64,000 nucleotides of DNA from assembly GCA_963836785.1 (NCBI GenBank), contig CAWIKW010000002.1, forward strand, positions 248,001-312,000. The letters run 5' to 3'. Below the pieces are notes generated by a model. It was not told the origin of the DNA. It ran no database searches and saw only the letters and a list, made by a program, of their open reading frames with translations. Shown in pieces: positions 1 to 8,733 of this stretch; positions within the stretch are counted from its first letter, which is position 1; every line of letters begins with the position of its first letter. The position numbers and the translations under genes were made by a program. The stretch comes from DASQPR01 sp963836785 (GTDB lineage: Bacteria; Actinomycetota; Actinomycetes; Mycobacteriales; Micromonosporaceae).

Positions 1-414
1 CCGGTAGCCCGCCGGACATTGATCCCAGCGGACGGTGGCGCATTCACGACGACGATCACCAGCAGCGTCGGGCGTGGCGTCGGACAGATCAGTACGTACA
101 ACATTGATGTTCCGCAAGGAGAGCAAAGCCTGAACGTCAGCTTGCACACAGCGGATGCCAGTGCCGACAACAAGTTCACGTTCTTCCTGATCGACCCGAA
201 CGGCACGGTCATTTCCCGCGTGTCCACCCCCACAACCGACAGTTCCGGCGTGCCGGTGGCCGACGCCACCCTCATCGCACCGACACCGGTCGCGGGACGC
301 TGGGAGATCGACGTAGAACTGAACCTCACCACCAGCGGACAGGAATTCACCCAGACGGTCGACGGCGCGGTCAGCTACGGCCAGGCCCCGGCCGACGAAA
401 CGAACCTCCCGTGA
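1..414 (+). CDS. C-terminal part of a secreted subtilisin-like (S8) peptidase, 5' end outside window
   Basis: The frame is open from base 1 to the TGA at 412-414, so this is the 3' end of a gene that begins left of the window; a TTG at 19 is internal rather than a start. The visible 137 residues are Ser/Thr/Gly/Asp-rich with alternating beta-strand patterns. A stretch with ASADNKFTFFLIDPNGTV and, later, AGRWEIDVELN resembles the C-terminal beta-sandwich found after the catalytic domain in large actinobacterial S8 peptidases. No catalytic residues lie in the visible part, so the peptidase assignment rests on this domain alone and is an inference. A perfect hairpin follows 28 bases after the stop. 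Confidence 0.6.
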   Translation, partial: PVARRTLIPADGGAFTTTITSSVGRGVGQISTYNIDVPQGEQSLNVSLHTADASADNKFTFFLIDPNGTVISRVSTPTTDSSGVPVADATLIAPTPVAGRWEIDVELNLTTSGQEFTQTVDGAVSYGQAPADETNLP

Positions 415-442
415 CAGCGACCTGAGCTACTGATTTGATCAT

Positions 443-482
443 CGATTGCCCCGAGGACCGGACCCAGTCCTCGGGGCAATCG
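443..482 (+). terminator. Strong hairpin terminator after the S8-like gene
   Basis: Perfect 16-base arms CGATTGCCCCGAGGAC (443-458) and GTCCTCGGGGCAATCG (467-482) enclose an 8-base loop. There is no clear T-tract, which is common for actinobacterial terminators. Confidence 0.8.
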
Positions 483-609
483 GATGTCCTCTGGGGGGAT
501 TCTGGGTCAGTGACGAACCGTCGGGCGGTGACGTGCAGCATCGGTCCACGTTGCGATCGCAACGACGACGTTGCCGGCCCGACCAACGGGTTCGTGGGAT
601 CGTGGTGGA

Positions 610-1170
610 GTGGGATTTTTCGATGCTGCGGTAGCGGCCGTCAACGAGCGGGCGGCTGCGCGGCGTGCCGAAGAGGGTGAGGTCCTGCCGCCGCCGGACT
701 GGAACGACATTTCGGCGTCGGTCGCGCTGGAACGCCTGATCTGGAGGGGCGAGCACGCGGCGGCCGCGATGAGCGACGTCGTGGCAAACAGGACCGGATT
801 CGGTTTCGCCGTCCATCTGCGATGGACTGGCCAAGAGCCGCATCTGCACAACCCGGTTCGGCCCCGGGACGGCGCCGCGACCGGCGTCAGCCTGATCCTC
901 GGAGACGGACGGCAGGTGTCAATCGATCGGTTCACCGACGGCGACGAGGGCCCGCAATTGCATTACCAGGGCGGCAGCACCAGCGGCGGCGGACCGTACA
1001 ACTGCGCCGAGGCCCGGTATTGGTCGACGCCGTTGCCGCCGCCCGGATCGCTCACGCTCGTCTTCGAGTGGCCCGGGCAAGGCGTGGCGCCCGTGCATGT
1101 GGCCTTGGATGTGCAGGCGATTCACACGGCCGCCACACGCAGCCAGCCTTTCTGGGCCGAGGAGTCCTGA
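610..1170 (+). CDS. Conserved hypothetical protein, first of two tandem paralogues
   Basis: This encodes about 186 residues of unknown function. The C-terminal half contains GPYNCAEARYW, then PLPPPGSLTLVFEWPGQG, then a valine/aspartate-rich strand and a short helix. The same order (GDGR, a glycine-rich segment, PLPP-G, LVxEWP, xVxLDxxAI) recurs in the next gene, so the two are paralogues. The start is uncertain: I favour GTG at 610, giving VGFFDAAVAAVNERA. GGTGGA lies directly against it with no spacing. A TTG at 571 would add 13 residues. No signal peptide, membrane segment or known catalytic motif is visible. The stop overlaps the next ATG by one base, so the pair is probably co-translated. 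Confidence 0.7.
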   Translation: MGFFDAAVAAVNERAAARRAEEGEVLPPPDWNDISASVALERLIWRGEHAAAAMSDVVANRTGFGFAVHLRWTGQEPHLHNPVRPRDGAATGVSLILGDGRQVSIDRFTDGDEGPQLHYQGGSTSGGGPYNCAEARYWSTPLPPPGSLTLVFEWPGQGVAPVHVALDVQAIHTAATRSQPFWAEES

Positions 1171-1706
1171 TGCGGGGGTTCAGGTTTCCGGACACGCCGT
1201 GGCAGCGTGAGCGCTGGGAGATCCCCGCTGCCGTACCGGGTGCGACGGTGATCTGGCGCGATCACACGACAGCCCTGGGATTGACCGGTATTCACGCGTA
1301 CTCAGACATCGTCGAGTTCACGCTGACGATCTGGCGTCGACAGCTGCTTGAGCCGCTGGAACATCACCACCGAACGGGGCCGCACGTCCACGGCGGGGAG
1401 GTGCCGCCTGACTTCTTGCGAGTCGGGGTCATCATGTCGGACGGCCGCACTGCGACCAATCTCGACGACAACGACGCGTCGGCCGATCTCGTCTTGGCGT
1501 TCCACGGCGGGCACGGCGGTCCGGGCGGCGAAGAACAGCGGTTGCGGATGTGGCCGCTGCCGCCACTCGGGCCGTTCGCGCTCGTCGTGGAATGGCCCGC
1601 AGTCGGCCTGGCCGAACGCCGGGTCGATTTGGACGCGCGAGCCATCAGGGAGGCGGCCGTGCGGGTCGTGCCCGTCTGGCCAGCCGCCGAGCCGCCAACC
1701 GAATGA
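1170..1706 (+). CDS. Conserved hypothetical protein, second of two tandem paralogues
   Basis: A 178-residue protein that starts at an ATG sharing one base with the upstream stop (TGATG) and preceded by GAGGAG at good spacing. It matches the upstream protein over its second half: SDGRTATNLDDND, a glycine-rich AFHGGHGGPGGEEQRL, then PLPPLGPFALVVEWPAVG and RRVDLDARAIREAA. The N-terminal part (PWQRERWEIPAAVPGATVIWRD) has no counterpart I recognise. It is predicted cytoplasmic, with no signal or transmembrane segment. The function is unknown. The tandem arrangement suggests a two-subunit or duplicated accessory protein, which is an inference only. Confidence 0.8.
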   Translation: MRGFRFPDTPWQRERWEIPAAVPGATVIWRDHTTALGLTGIHAYSDIVEFTLTIWRRQLLEPLEHHHRTGPHVHGGEVPPDFLRVGVIMSDGRTATNLDDNDASADLVLAFHGGHGGPGGEEQRLRMWPLPPLGPFALVVEWPAVGLAERRVDLDARAIREAAVRVVPVWPAAEPPTE

Positions 1707-1770
1707 GCCCCGCGGAATGGTCGAGCCGCCACCCGCCGGTCGCCCTCGGACACGTGGTGAACGTGCTCGA

Positions 1771-2433
1771 CTAGGTGCCCCGGCGTCCGGCGAGATCGTG
1801 GTCGTAGGCGTAGACGATCGCGGCCGAGCGATCTCGCAGATGTAGCTTGGCGAATAAGTGATTGACGTGCGTCTTCACGGTGCCCTCGCCCACGCGGAGT
1901 TCGACCGCGATCTCCGCGTTCGTCAGGCCACGTCCGATGGCGCCGAGTACCTCACGTTCGCGCGCGGTCAGTGTTTCCATCGCGCTGGGCCGCGCGGTTG
2001 AGGCCTCGGGCGTCGCTCGATACGTTGCGAGGACCCGCCCGGTTACTGCTGGGTCGAGCCACGCGCCGCCGCCGGCCACGATGCGTACGGCTCGTTGAAG
2101 GTCCTCGGCCGGTACGCCCTTCAGAACAAATCCCTGCGAGCCGGCCCGAAGCATGCCGGCCAGCGCTGCGTCATCGTCGAACGTCGTTAATGCCATCACG
2201 GGTACGGTCTCTTCCTCGGCTCGCAGTTGCCGGGTGGCAGCGACACCGTCCACGAGCGGCATCCGTACGTCCATCAGGACCACATGTGGATGGGTGTCGC
2301 GAACCGTGGCGAGAACGCTATTGCCGTCGCCGCATTCGCCGACGATCGTGAACCCGTATCGTTCGCGCAGGATGCCACGGAGTCCGGCGCGAATCAGTTC
2401 CTGGTCGTCAACGAGCAATACGCGGATCATCAT
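1771..2433 (-). CDS. NarL/LuxR-family response regulator
   Basis: 220 residues. The N-terminal receiver domain has the acidic pocket in VLLVDDQE near residues 7-12, a phosphoacceptor Asp in VVLMDVRMP (about residue 55), the conserved Thr/Ser region (ALTTF) and Lys in VLKG. The C-terminal LuxR helix-turn-helix reads LTAREREVLGAIGRGLTNAEIA with GTVKTHVNHLFAKL. It is the last gene of a four-gene minus-strand operon, and its ATG overlaps the stop of the histidine kinase by 4 bases. It is expected to receive phosphate from that DesK-type kinase and to control the adjoining ABC exporter or its targets. Confidence 0.93.
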   Translation of the reverse strand: MMIRVLLVDDQELIRAGLRGILRERYGFTIVGECGDGNSVLATVRDTHPHVVLMDVRMPLVDGVAATRQLRAEEETVPVMALTTFDDDAALAGMLRAGSQGFVLKGVPAEDLQRAVRIVAGGGAWLDPAVTGRVLATYRATPEASTARPSAMETLTAREREVLGAIGRGLTNAEIAVELRVGEGTVKTHVNHLFAKLHLRDRSAAIVYAYDHDLAGRRGT

Positions 2434-3554
2434 TGCTCACCTGTGTCCCGATGTCCGTCGAGCGGCAGCAGTGCGTGCACCAGCCAGCCGTTGCCGCCGG
2501 GACCTGCGGCGCAGGTGCCGCCGACCGCCTCGGCTCGCTCTCGCATGTTGGTCAACCCCATGCCCGAGCCGTGTCCGGGAGTGCCGGCGCTGTCGACAGA
2601 GACCTCGACGCGGCTATCGGTGGCGGTAACGACGATTCCCACCGGCGCGCGGGGAGCGTGCTTGGCCGCGTTCGTCAGGGCCTCTTGCACTATTCGGTAT
2701 GTAGTCGCGCCGGTCGTGGCCGGCATCAGATCCAGATCGCCGTGAGTGTCCAGTCGTGCCGGAACTCCGGCCGTCTTCATCCGCTCGACCAGGAAAGTCA
2801 GGTCGCGTATGCCGGGTACGGGAGGAGCGATCTCGTCCGACCGGTCCGCGCGGGCGTATCCCATAGTGGCGCGAACATCGGCCAGGCTCTGGCGGCCAAG
2901 GCGCTCGGCTTCGGCCAGGGCGCGGGCGGCGTCGGCTGGGTCATCGTCGATGGCCAACCGTGCACTCGCGACATGCAGCAGCGAGATCGTGAGACTGTGG
3001 GCGATGATGTCGTGAAGTTCACGCGCGATCCGGTTACGCTCCTCAATTCGCGACTGCTCGACGAGAGCGGCCTGTGCTTGCCTCAATCGCTCGGTCAATA
3101 CGATCTGATGCCGGACGAGCAATGCGGCCAGGCCGGTGAATGTCGCGCCGGCAACCCAGCTCGCCCAGCCTGCGTCACCAACGTTCAGCACAGACTCGGC
3201 GACGAAGATCGCTACGATCGCCGCCCAGTAGACGAGGCCGACACGTATGCCGCCGGACATCACGCACCAGAACACAACGATGCAGAGCGCAAACCAGGCG
3301 ACGTTGCTCGACCCGGAGCCCACGGTGGCCACCAACGTGATCCCTACGGTCGCGACCGCGGCGTACCCAAGAAGCAACCGTGAAGGCGCAAGAAACATCG
3401 GGACCGCAACCGCGACGGCGATCACTAATCCTGTGATCGCGATCGGGGATAAATTGCCGGGCAGTCGCATGGCGGCGCCGATGATCGCGAACAGGACAAA
3501 CCCGCAGAGACCGAGCCGCTTGTGCAGGCTGGTCAACCGCACGTCCGACCGCAT
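2430..3554 (-). CDS. DesK-type sensor histidine kinase
   Basis: About 374 residues from the chosen ATG at 3554, which has GAGGGA six bases upstream. Longer in-frame starts at 3635 and 3689 lack a good ribosome site, and the latter would overlap the permease gene. The N-terminal half has several hydrophobic membrane segments. The dimerisation domain carries the phosphoacceptor His in RIARELHDIIAHS. The HATPase_c domain shows YRIVQEALTNAAKHAP (N box) and GMGLTNMRERAEAVGG (G box). HisKA_3/DesK kinases usually pair with NarL-type regulators, as here: the stop overlaps the regulator start by 4 bases. The context suggests sensing of envelope stress or the exporter's substrate. Confidence 0.9.
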   Translation of the reverse strand: MRSDVRLTSLHKRLGLCGFVLFAIIGAAMRLPGNLSPIAITGLVIAVAVAVPMFLAPSRLLLGYAAVATVGITLVATVGSGSSNVAWFALCIVVFWCVMSGGIRVGLVYWAAIVAIFVAESVLNVGDAGWASWVAGATFTGLAALLVRHQIVLTERLRQAQAALVEQSRIEERNRIARELHDIIAHSLTISLLHVASARLAIDDDPADAARALAEAERLGRQSLADVRATMGYARADRSDEIAPPVPGIRDLTFLVERMKTAGVPARLDTHGDLDLMPATTGATTYRIVQEALTNAAKHAPRAPVGIVVTATDSRVEVSVDSAGTPGHGSGMGLTNMRERAEAVGGTCAAGPGGNGWLVHALLPLDGHRDTGEQ

Positions 3555-3663
3555 CTCATCCCTCGCGAACACTCGCCTGAATCCTATCGACCGGAGACCC
3601 CCATCGTCCTCCCGCAGCCGCCCGAGCAGCCACATCGAGGACGATGGTCCCGCAGCGGGCACG

Positions 3664-4401
3664 TCAGAGACCCGATCGTCGCACAGCAAGGATCGTTGCG
3701 AGCACGGCGATCGCCGCCACGACAGCCAGTGATCCGGTCGCGTTGCCGATGCCGAGCCATGGCACCCGGACGGCGTCGGTCAGCCGAGTCAACGGTAGGT
3801 AGCCCGAGATGGTGCGTAGCGCCGAGCCCATCACGTTCGGCGGCGGTCCGCCCGAGCCGAGCAGGAAGGACGGAAAGAACAAGATGAGCCCGACCGCTTG
3901 CGCCGCGCGCGCCGACGGCAACACGACGCCCAGGAGCACGCCGATGGCGACGAACGCAACGGCCCCCAGACAGTACGCCGCTACCACGCGGCCGGCGTCA
4001 TGCAGCGCTGGCACGCCATAAATCGGAGCCGCGATGGCCAGCAGGATCGCCGACGACACCACGATGGCGACCACGCCGACCACGAGTTGGGCCAGCGCGA
4101 ACGACCACCGGGGAAAGCCGGCCGCGGCGAATCTGCGTAGCACGCCGCGTTCACGGTACGACGCCAGGTGGACCGGGATCATGATCAGCCCAGTCGCAGC
4201 GATCACAACGGTGAGATAGGACGCGACGTACCAATGCGCTGGGTTCGCACCGTCGAATGCGGGGTCAGGTGACGTGCCAAACGATCCACCAATAATCAGC
4301 ATGGTCACGACCGGAAACACGAAGACGAAGGTGAGCGTCATCGGGTCCCGGCGCATGAGGACAAGCTCTGTGCGCACCAGGCGGCCTACGGTTGTGCTCA
4401 T
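3664..4401 (-). CDS. ABC-2 type transporter permease
   Basis: 245 residues with about six hydrophobic segments. The N-terminal LVRTELVLMRRDPMTLTFVFVFPVVTMLI is typical of ABC-2 permeases, in which a cytoplasmic amphipathic helix precedes TM1. It partners with the ATPase encoded immediately upstream, with a 4-base overlap (4398-4401). It probably exports a drug, peptide or lipid, or acts as a resistance pump; the substrate cannot be read from the sequence. Confidence 0.9.
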   Translation of the reverse strand: MSTTVGRLVRTELVLMRRDPMTLTFVFVFPVVTMLIIGGSFGTSPDPAFDGANPAHWYVASYLTVVIAATGLIMIPVHLASYRERGVLRRFAAAGFPRWSFALAQLVVGVVAIVVSSAILLAIAAPIYGVPALHDAGRVVAAYCLGAVAFVAIGVLLGVVLPSARAAQAVGLILFFPSFLLGSGGPPPNVMGSALRTISGYLPLTRLTDAVRVPWLGIGNATGSLAVVAAIAVLATILAVRRSGL

Positions 4402-5378
4402 CGGGCTGCTCCCGTCAGGTCGCCGTGCCGAGTGGTGGTGATGGGCCCGGATTGGTCGTCGATCTCCGCCTGCTCCAGGAGGCTGAGCAGCGCGTCTTCA
4501 AGGCTCGGCACGTGTGCCCACAGGTCCGGAGGCACCCAGCCGGAACTAGTCAACATCGCGCCGACGTACGCGATAGCGGTGCGATCGCCGTGGATCGTCA
4601 CCCGCTCGCCGACCGCCTCGACCGCTCGTACGCCGCTGGCCGTGCCGAGTGTCTCGAGCGAGATGTCGCCGCGGCGACCTACCGGCAACGTGAAGCGGAT
4701 GGTCGCCCAGCGGCCGTACCGATCGATAAGGTCCTCAGGTGCGCCCGCATCGAGGATCCGGCCGGCCCGCATGGCAATGACTCGATCGCAGAGCGCCTCC
4801 GCCTCATCCAGCTCGTGCGTCACGAGAAGCACAGTCGTGCCGTCCCGCCGCAGCTGATCGACCGCGGCCCATACGCTGCGTCGCGCGGCCGGGTCGAGGC
4901 CCTGCGTGAGTTCGTCGAGGATGACCAGCCGTGGCCGGTTCAGCAACGCCAGGACGAGAAACAGCCGCTGACGTTCGCCGCCACTCAGTGACGCGAAAGC
5001 GGAGCGACGACGTCGCGCCAGGCCGAATTGCTCCAACAACCCATCCGGATCTCCACCGCCGAATAGAAATACGGCTTCGGCGACGCGCAACCGGTCTGGC
5101 AACGCCGAATCCTGCAACTGGCTACCGATCCGCATCCGCAGTCTGTCCGCCTGCCTAACCGGATCGAGGCCGAGCACCGACAGCGTCCCGGAATCCGGTC
5201 GGCGTAGACCCTGAATGCACTCGACCGTTGTCGTCTTGCCCGCACCGTTGGCTCCGATGAGACCGACGATTTCACCCGCCGACACGTCAAGATCCAGGCC
5301 GTCGACGACTGTGCGGCCGTCATAGCTCTTCCGTAGGCCACGTACCGTGACCACGTCCACTTCGCTCATGACGCTCAT
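4398..5378 (-). CDS. ABC transporter ATP-binding protein (exporter type)
   Basis: 326 residues. The nucleotide-binding domain occupies about residues 8-215, with Walker A GANGAGKTTTVE, Q-loop LQDS, signature LSGGERQR, Walker B RLVILDELTQGLD and H-loop VTHELDEAE. The Walker B motif ends DEL rather than DEP. About 100 further residues follow, as in DrrA/CcmA-type exporter ATPases. It is the first gene of the minus-strand operon ATPase, permease, kinase, regulator. Two ATG codons (5378 and 5369) are possible starts, and neither has a clear ribosome site. Confidence 0.92.
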   Translation of the reverse strand: MSVMSEVDVVTVRGLRKSYDGRTVVDGLDLDVSAGEIVGLIGANGAGKTTTVECIQGLRRPDSGTLSVLGLDPVRQADRLRMRIGSQLQDSALPDRLRVAEAVFLFGGGDPDGLLEQFGLARRRRSAFASLSGGERQRLFLVLALLNRPRLVILDELTQGLDPAARRSVWAAVDQLRRDGTTVLLVTHELDEAEALCDRVIAMRAGRILDAGAPEDLIDRYGRWATIRFTLPVGRRGDISLETLGTASGVRAVEAVGERVTIHGDRTAIAYVGAMLTSSGWVPPDLWAHVPSLEDALLSLLEQAEIDDQSGPITTTRHGDLTGAAR

Positions 5379-5476
5379 GCTTCGCGATCATGCCGTCGAA
5401 GTCGTCAAGCCAAGGACATAGCTCGGTCTCTACCCACGGGCAGAACTCGTTGCCGAGGATCTGGTCGACCGCCGAT

Positions 5477-5558
5477 GGGCGCGGACCGCCCGGGGGCGCG
5501 GACCGCCCGGGGGCGCGGACCGCCGGGGGCGCGGACCGCCGGGGGCGCGGACCGCCGG
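5477..5558. repeat. Five-unit GC-rich short tandem repeat
   Basis: Two 17-base units GGGCGCGGACCGCCCGG (5477-5493 and 5494-5510) are followed by three 16-base units GGGCGCGGACCGCCGG (5511-5526, 5527-5542, 5543-5558) that lack one C. The array lies between the start of the ABC operon and the 3' end of the GH20 gene, both on the minus strand. Each unit can fold on itself (GCGG/CCGC), so it could act as a transcription barrier. It could equally be a slippage-prone minisatellite. Confidence 0.9.
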
Positions 5559-5597
5559 CCTGCGACCGGCGATCCGCGCCACGGTGATCGGTTGTTG

Positions 5598-7610
5598 TCA
5601 GCTTCCTGGGTGGAGCGTCAGCTGCACCGTTTGCGTGGCCCCGTTCGGGCCGGTGACGGTGACGTTGACCGAATAGGTTCCCGGGTGGGCGTACGTGTGG
5701 TCGCCACCGATCGAGTAAAGACCGTTGACCGCGCTGCTGGTCGCGGCCGTGCCGGTCACGGTGCCCGCGGATGTGGTGCCATCACCCCAGTCGATCGTGG
5801 CGGTGATGGCGCCGGCCGGCACGCCGGGCGCGGACAGCGTGGCCACCGTACCGTCGACGCCCTCCTGCGTTCCGCTACCCGGATCGGCCGGTGCCAGCGT
5901 GAGCGGCCAGGAGACCTCCGGGGTCGGGTAGAAGTTCATCCCGGCGTACTGCCAGCGCGGCGCCTGCGCGGCGAGCCGGACGAGGAAGTCTTGATACGCC
6001 GGACTGGTCGCGGTCCGCGTCGTGCTTGTAGACCAGCCCAGTTCGGCCAGCGCGGGCAGGCGCGGGAACGCCATGTAGTCGACGTCGGCGAAGCTCACCA
6101 GCGTTTCGCTCCACAGCGCGCCCTCCACGCCGATCACGTTGGCGTCGGTGACACCGGTGACGTAGTTGCCCGGATCCCAGTTGTAGAACTGGTCGACGTC
6201 GCAGCCACGGTTGCACGCCCAGGTCAGGCCGAGCGAGGAGGGGATGCCACGGGCGTACTTCTGGTCGAGGTACGCGTGGTTCGCCGGCGACATGACGACC
6301 TTCATGCCCTTCGCCACGGCCTCGGTGCCGGTGATCGTGCCGGAGCTGGATCCGGACGCGGTCTGCCAATACTCGGCGACCGAGCCCGGAGCGAGCTGTG
6401 TGCCTGGTCCGGCGATGTCCGCCCAGCCCATTGCGATCTTGCCCTGTCCGTTGACGATGCCGGCCTCCTGGCTGACCAGGCTGGCGTACTGGGTCTGGCT
6501 CAGCACCGTGCTCGGCACCTCATCGCCGCCGAGGTCGTAGTAGGGGCCGGGCGACATCGCGGTGAGCTGGTCGATGATCGCGCTGAGGATCGCCCAGGTG
6601 TTGTCGCTGGTCGGGCACAGCGCGCTGTAGCCGACGGCACCGGTGTAGTTCCACACCGGTGGGTTCTTGGTGCTGCAGTTGATGTCCTGCGGGTCGCCGT
6701 TGAGCAGCGGGTTTGCCGTGTCGCCGTACTCGGACATGATGATCGCGTTGTTGTGCCCTGGCGTGTCCACCTCGGGTACGAGCGTCATGAAGTGCGCAGC
6801 CGCGTACGCAACGACGGCCTTGTACTGGGCCTGCGTCCAGAAGCCGCCCGGATCCATGGTCTTTCCGCCGGTGCCGACCGAGCCTTCCCCGCCGATCGCG
6901 GTCAGGTTCGGGAAGCCGTTGATGGCGACCCGGAAGCCCTGGTCGTCGCTCAGGTGCAGGTGGAAGACATTGTCCTTGTACGCCGAGGCCTGGTCGATCA
7001 GCTCCTCGACCGCGGATGGCGGTTCGTAATGCCGCGCGATGTCGAGCATGACGCCGCGGTAGCCGTAGCGCGGGTAGTCAGTGATGTGCACGTACGGCAT
7101 CGTCCAGCTGACCGGTAGGGCGGTGGCGCTAGTGATCTGTGCCGGAAGCAGCTGGCGGATCGTCTGGACGCCATTGAACAGGCCGTGCTGCGTCGGCGCC
7201 TCGAGCGTCGCGCCGTCGGCGGAGACGTCGAGCTGGTACCCCTCGCCGTACTGGTCGCCGCCGAGTGTTCCGGGGTCGCCAATGACCAGGTCGATGTCGG
7301 TGTCTTTCGGCGTGCCGGAGGCGACCGGCAGCGGAAATCCGGTGGCGGGGCGCAGGTAGTCGGCGAGGTCCTGGGCGACCTCGTTGGCGTCGTCCCGCGC
7401 GATGATGCGCGTGTGCTGCGTAACGGTGAACTGTCCACTCCCGACGGTCATCGAGACCGGCTTGGGGATGACCTGCGGCGGGTTTGCCGTCGGGTCGTCG
7501 CTCCCCATCGCGATTCCGGGCGTGGTCAGCGCCACCCCCAGCCCCATCACGACGGCGACGCCGGCGGCTGTGAGAAGTTTCCATCTGGTTGAGCGGCGGA
7601 TTTTCGGCAC
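5598..7610 (-). CDS. Secreted GH20 beta-N-acetylhexosaminidase with C-terminal PKD-like domain
   Basis: About 670 residues from GTG at 7610, which has GGGGAGG five bases upstream. An N-terminal signal sequence (KIRRSTRWKLLTAAGVAVVM) precedes the mature protein. A GH20 N-terminal alpha/beta domain (VIPKPVSMTVGSGQFTV) is followed by the (beta/alpha)8 catalytic domain: GYRGVMLDIARHY, FHLHLSDDQGFR, VPEVDTPGHNN, and the catalytic Asp-Glu pair in YDLGGDEVP. The last 90 or so residues form a PKD-like beta domain (IDWGDGT, GDHTYAHPGTYSV). It should release terminal GlcNAc or GalNAc outside the cell for uptake by the neighbouring ABC importer. It lies downstream of the aldolase gene on the same strand, with a 178-base gap carrying a candidate operator. 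Confidence 0.95.
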   Translation of the reverse strand: MPKIRRSTRWKLLTAAGVAVVMGLGVALTTPGIAMGSDDPTANPPQVIPKPVSMTVGSGQFTVTQHTRIIARDDANEVAQDLADYLRPATGFPLPVASGTPKDTDIDLVIGDPGTLGGDQYGEGYQLDVSADGATLEAPTQHGLFNGVQTIRQLLPAQITSATALPVSWTMPYVHITDYPRYGYRGVMLDIARHYEPPSAVEELIDQASAYKDNVFHLHLSDDQGFRVAINGFPNLTAIGGEGSVGTGGKTMDPGGFWTQAQYKAVVAYAAAHFMTLVPEVDTPGHNNAIIMSEYGDTANPLLNGDPQDINCSTKNPPVWNYTGAVGYSALCPTSDNTWAILSAIIDQLTAMSPGPYYDLGGDEVPSTVLSQTQYASLVSQEAGIVNGQGKIAMGWADIAGPGTQLAPGSVAEYWQTASGSSSGTITGTEAVAKGMKVVMSPANHAYLDQKYARGIPSSLGLTWACNRGCDVDQFYNWDPGNYVTGVTDANVIGVEGALWSETLVSFADVDYMAFPRLPALAELGWSTSTTRTATSPAYQDFLVRLAAQAPRWQYAGMNFYPTPEVSWPLTLAPADPGSGTQEGVDGTVATLSAPGVPAGAITATIDWGDGTTSAGTVTGTAATSSAVNGLYSIGGDHTYAHPGTYSVNVTVTGPNGATQTVQLTLHPGS

Positions 7611-7739
7611 TGCTGCCTCCCCTGTCAGGACACGGCGAACCAGCACAGTCGCTCGATGTCCGCATAGCGGCCGTCCCGCACCGTCGCGGCGACGACACTC
7701 GCGCAGATAAGCGATTGTGATTGTTCGCGCCGGGTTGCG

Positions 7740-7752
7740 AGCAGTTTCAATC
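7740..7752 (+). promoter_or_regulatory. Candidate operator shared with the sugar importer promoter
   Basis: AGCAGTTTCAATC at this site is identical to 11047-11059 upstream of the ABC importer. Here it is followed by CAATC-N9-GATTG, a short inverted repeat around 7748-7766. It sits about 130 bases upstream of the GH20 start. Binding by the locus DeoR protein is an inference. Confidence 0.4.
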
Positions 7753-7788
7753 GCCCAGAGGGGATTGTCAATGTCTTACCGCGCTAAC

Positions 7789-8688
7789 TCATGACGCGGT
7801 GCGGGCTATGTCCTGCGTGGACGGTTGCAGCCGGGATTCCGAATCGACCGGGCTCTCCAGCGCGAGAAGGCAGAGCAGCCGACGAACTTCGCCCGCGATG
7901 GCATCCCGGGCGGGGCCGAGGTAGCGGCGAGGGTCGATGAGCGCCGGATCGTCGGCCAGCGCCCGGCGTACCCGCTCGGTCATCGCCTTGTTCAGGTGGG
8001 TCGCGATGTTGACCTTCGTCATGCCGGTCCGCACCGCGTCGCGCAGCGACTCGTCCGGGACGCCGGACGAGCCGTGCATGACGATCGGCACCGGCAGCGC
8101 GGCGCGGATGCGCGCGATGAGGTCGAGATCGATCAGCGCGTCCCGGGAAACCATCGCGTGACTGGTACCCACCGCGACCGCCAGCGAGTCAACGCCCGTC
8201 GCGGCGACGAACGCGGCGGCCTCGCCGGCGTCGGTCCGCGCGCCGGGCGCGTGGGCACCGCCCTTGCCGCCGACGATGCCAAGTTCGGCCTCAACGAAGG
8301 CGCCGAGGCGGTGCGCCTGCGCGGTGAGCGCGGCGGTCGAGCGGACGTTGTCCGTGTACGGGAGCGTGGACGCATCGAACATGACCGAGCTGTACCCAAG
8401 GTCGATCGCGCGCAGGCACAGATCCTCGCTGGTGGCGTGATCTAGGTGTACGGCGACCGGTACGGTGGCGCTCTCCGCCAGCGCCAGGCAGGCCAGGCTG
8501 ATCGGGGCCAGCCGGCCGTGATAGGCGACGGTGTTCTCGCTGACTTGCAGGATCACCGGCAGGCGCGCCGCCTCGGCCCCGATGACTATGGCTTCGGCGT
8601 GCTCCAGGCAGATGACGTTGAAGGCCCCGACGCCAGTGCCGGCGGCGTACACAGCGGACATCAGGTCGGCGGCGCGGGCGGTCGGCAT
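7789..8688 (-). CDS. Class II fructose/tagatose-bisphosphate aldolase
   Basis: 299 residues in a class II (zinc) aldolase fold. Asp83-His84 in HLDHATSED carries the catalytic Asp and a zinc His. FVEAELGIVGG supplies Glu residues near 133-135. His178 in AVGTSHAM and His205 in IVMHGSSGVPD complete the likely metal site. SENTVAYHG near residue 50 resembles GatY/KbaY-type enzymes. It probably cleaves a ketose 1,6-bisphosphate (tagatose or fructose) made by the kinase encoded 45 bases upstream on the same strand. AGGAAG precedes the ATG. Substrate stereochemistry cannot be settled by eye, and the neighbouring SIS protein points to amino-sugar catabolism. Confidence 0.9.
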   Translation of the reverse strand: MPTARAADLMSAVYAAGTGVGAFNVICLEHAEAIVIGAEAARLPVILQVSENTVAYHGRLAPISLACLALAESATVPVAVHLDHATSEDLCLRAIDLGYSSVMFDASTLPYTDNVRSTAALTAQAHRLGAFVEAELGIVGGKGGAHAPGARTDAGEAAAFVAATGVDSLAVAVGTSHAMVSRDALIDLDLIARIRAALPVPIVMHGSSGVPDESLRDAVRTGMTKVNIATHLNKAMTERVRRALADDPALIDPRRYLGPARDAIAGEVRRLLCLLALESPVDSESRLQPSTQDIARTAS

Positions 8689-8733
8689 GGCAATCGCTTC
8701 CTGGCTGGACGGATCGGGACGGTGGGGGAGGCG

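Noticed and set aside
5477..5558. Possible CRISPR array
   Set aside because: The units are directly adjacent with no spacers and are only 16 to 17 bases long; it is a simple tandem repeat.
5475..7118. Long plus-strand open frame (547 codons) over the GH20 gene
   Set aside because: Arg/Val/Gly-rich antisense shadow of a clear GH20 hexosaminidase; no family motifs.
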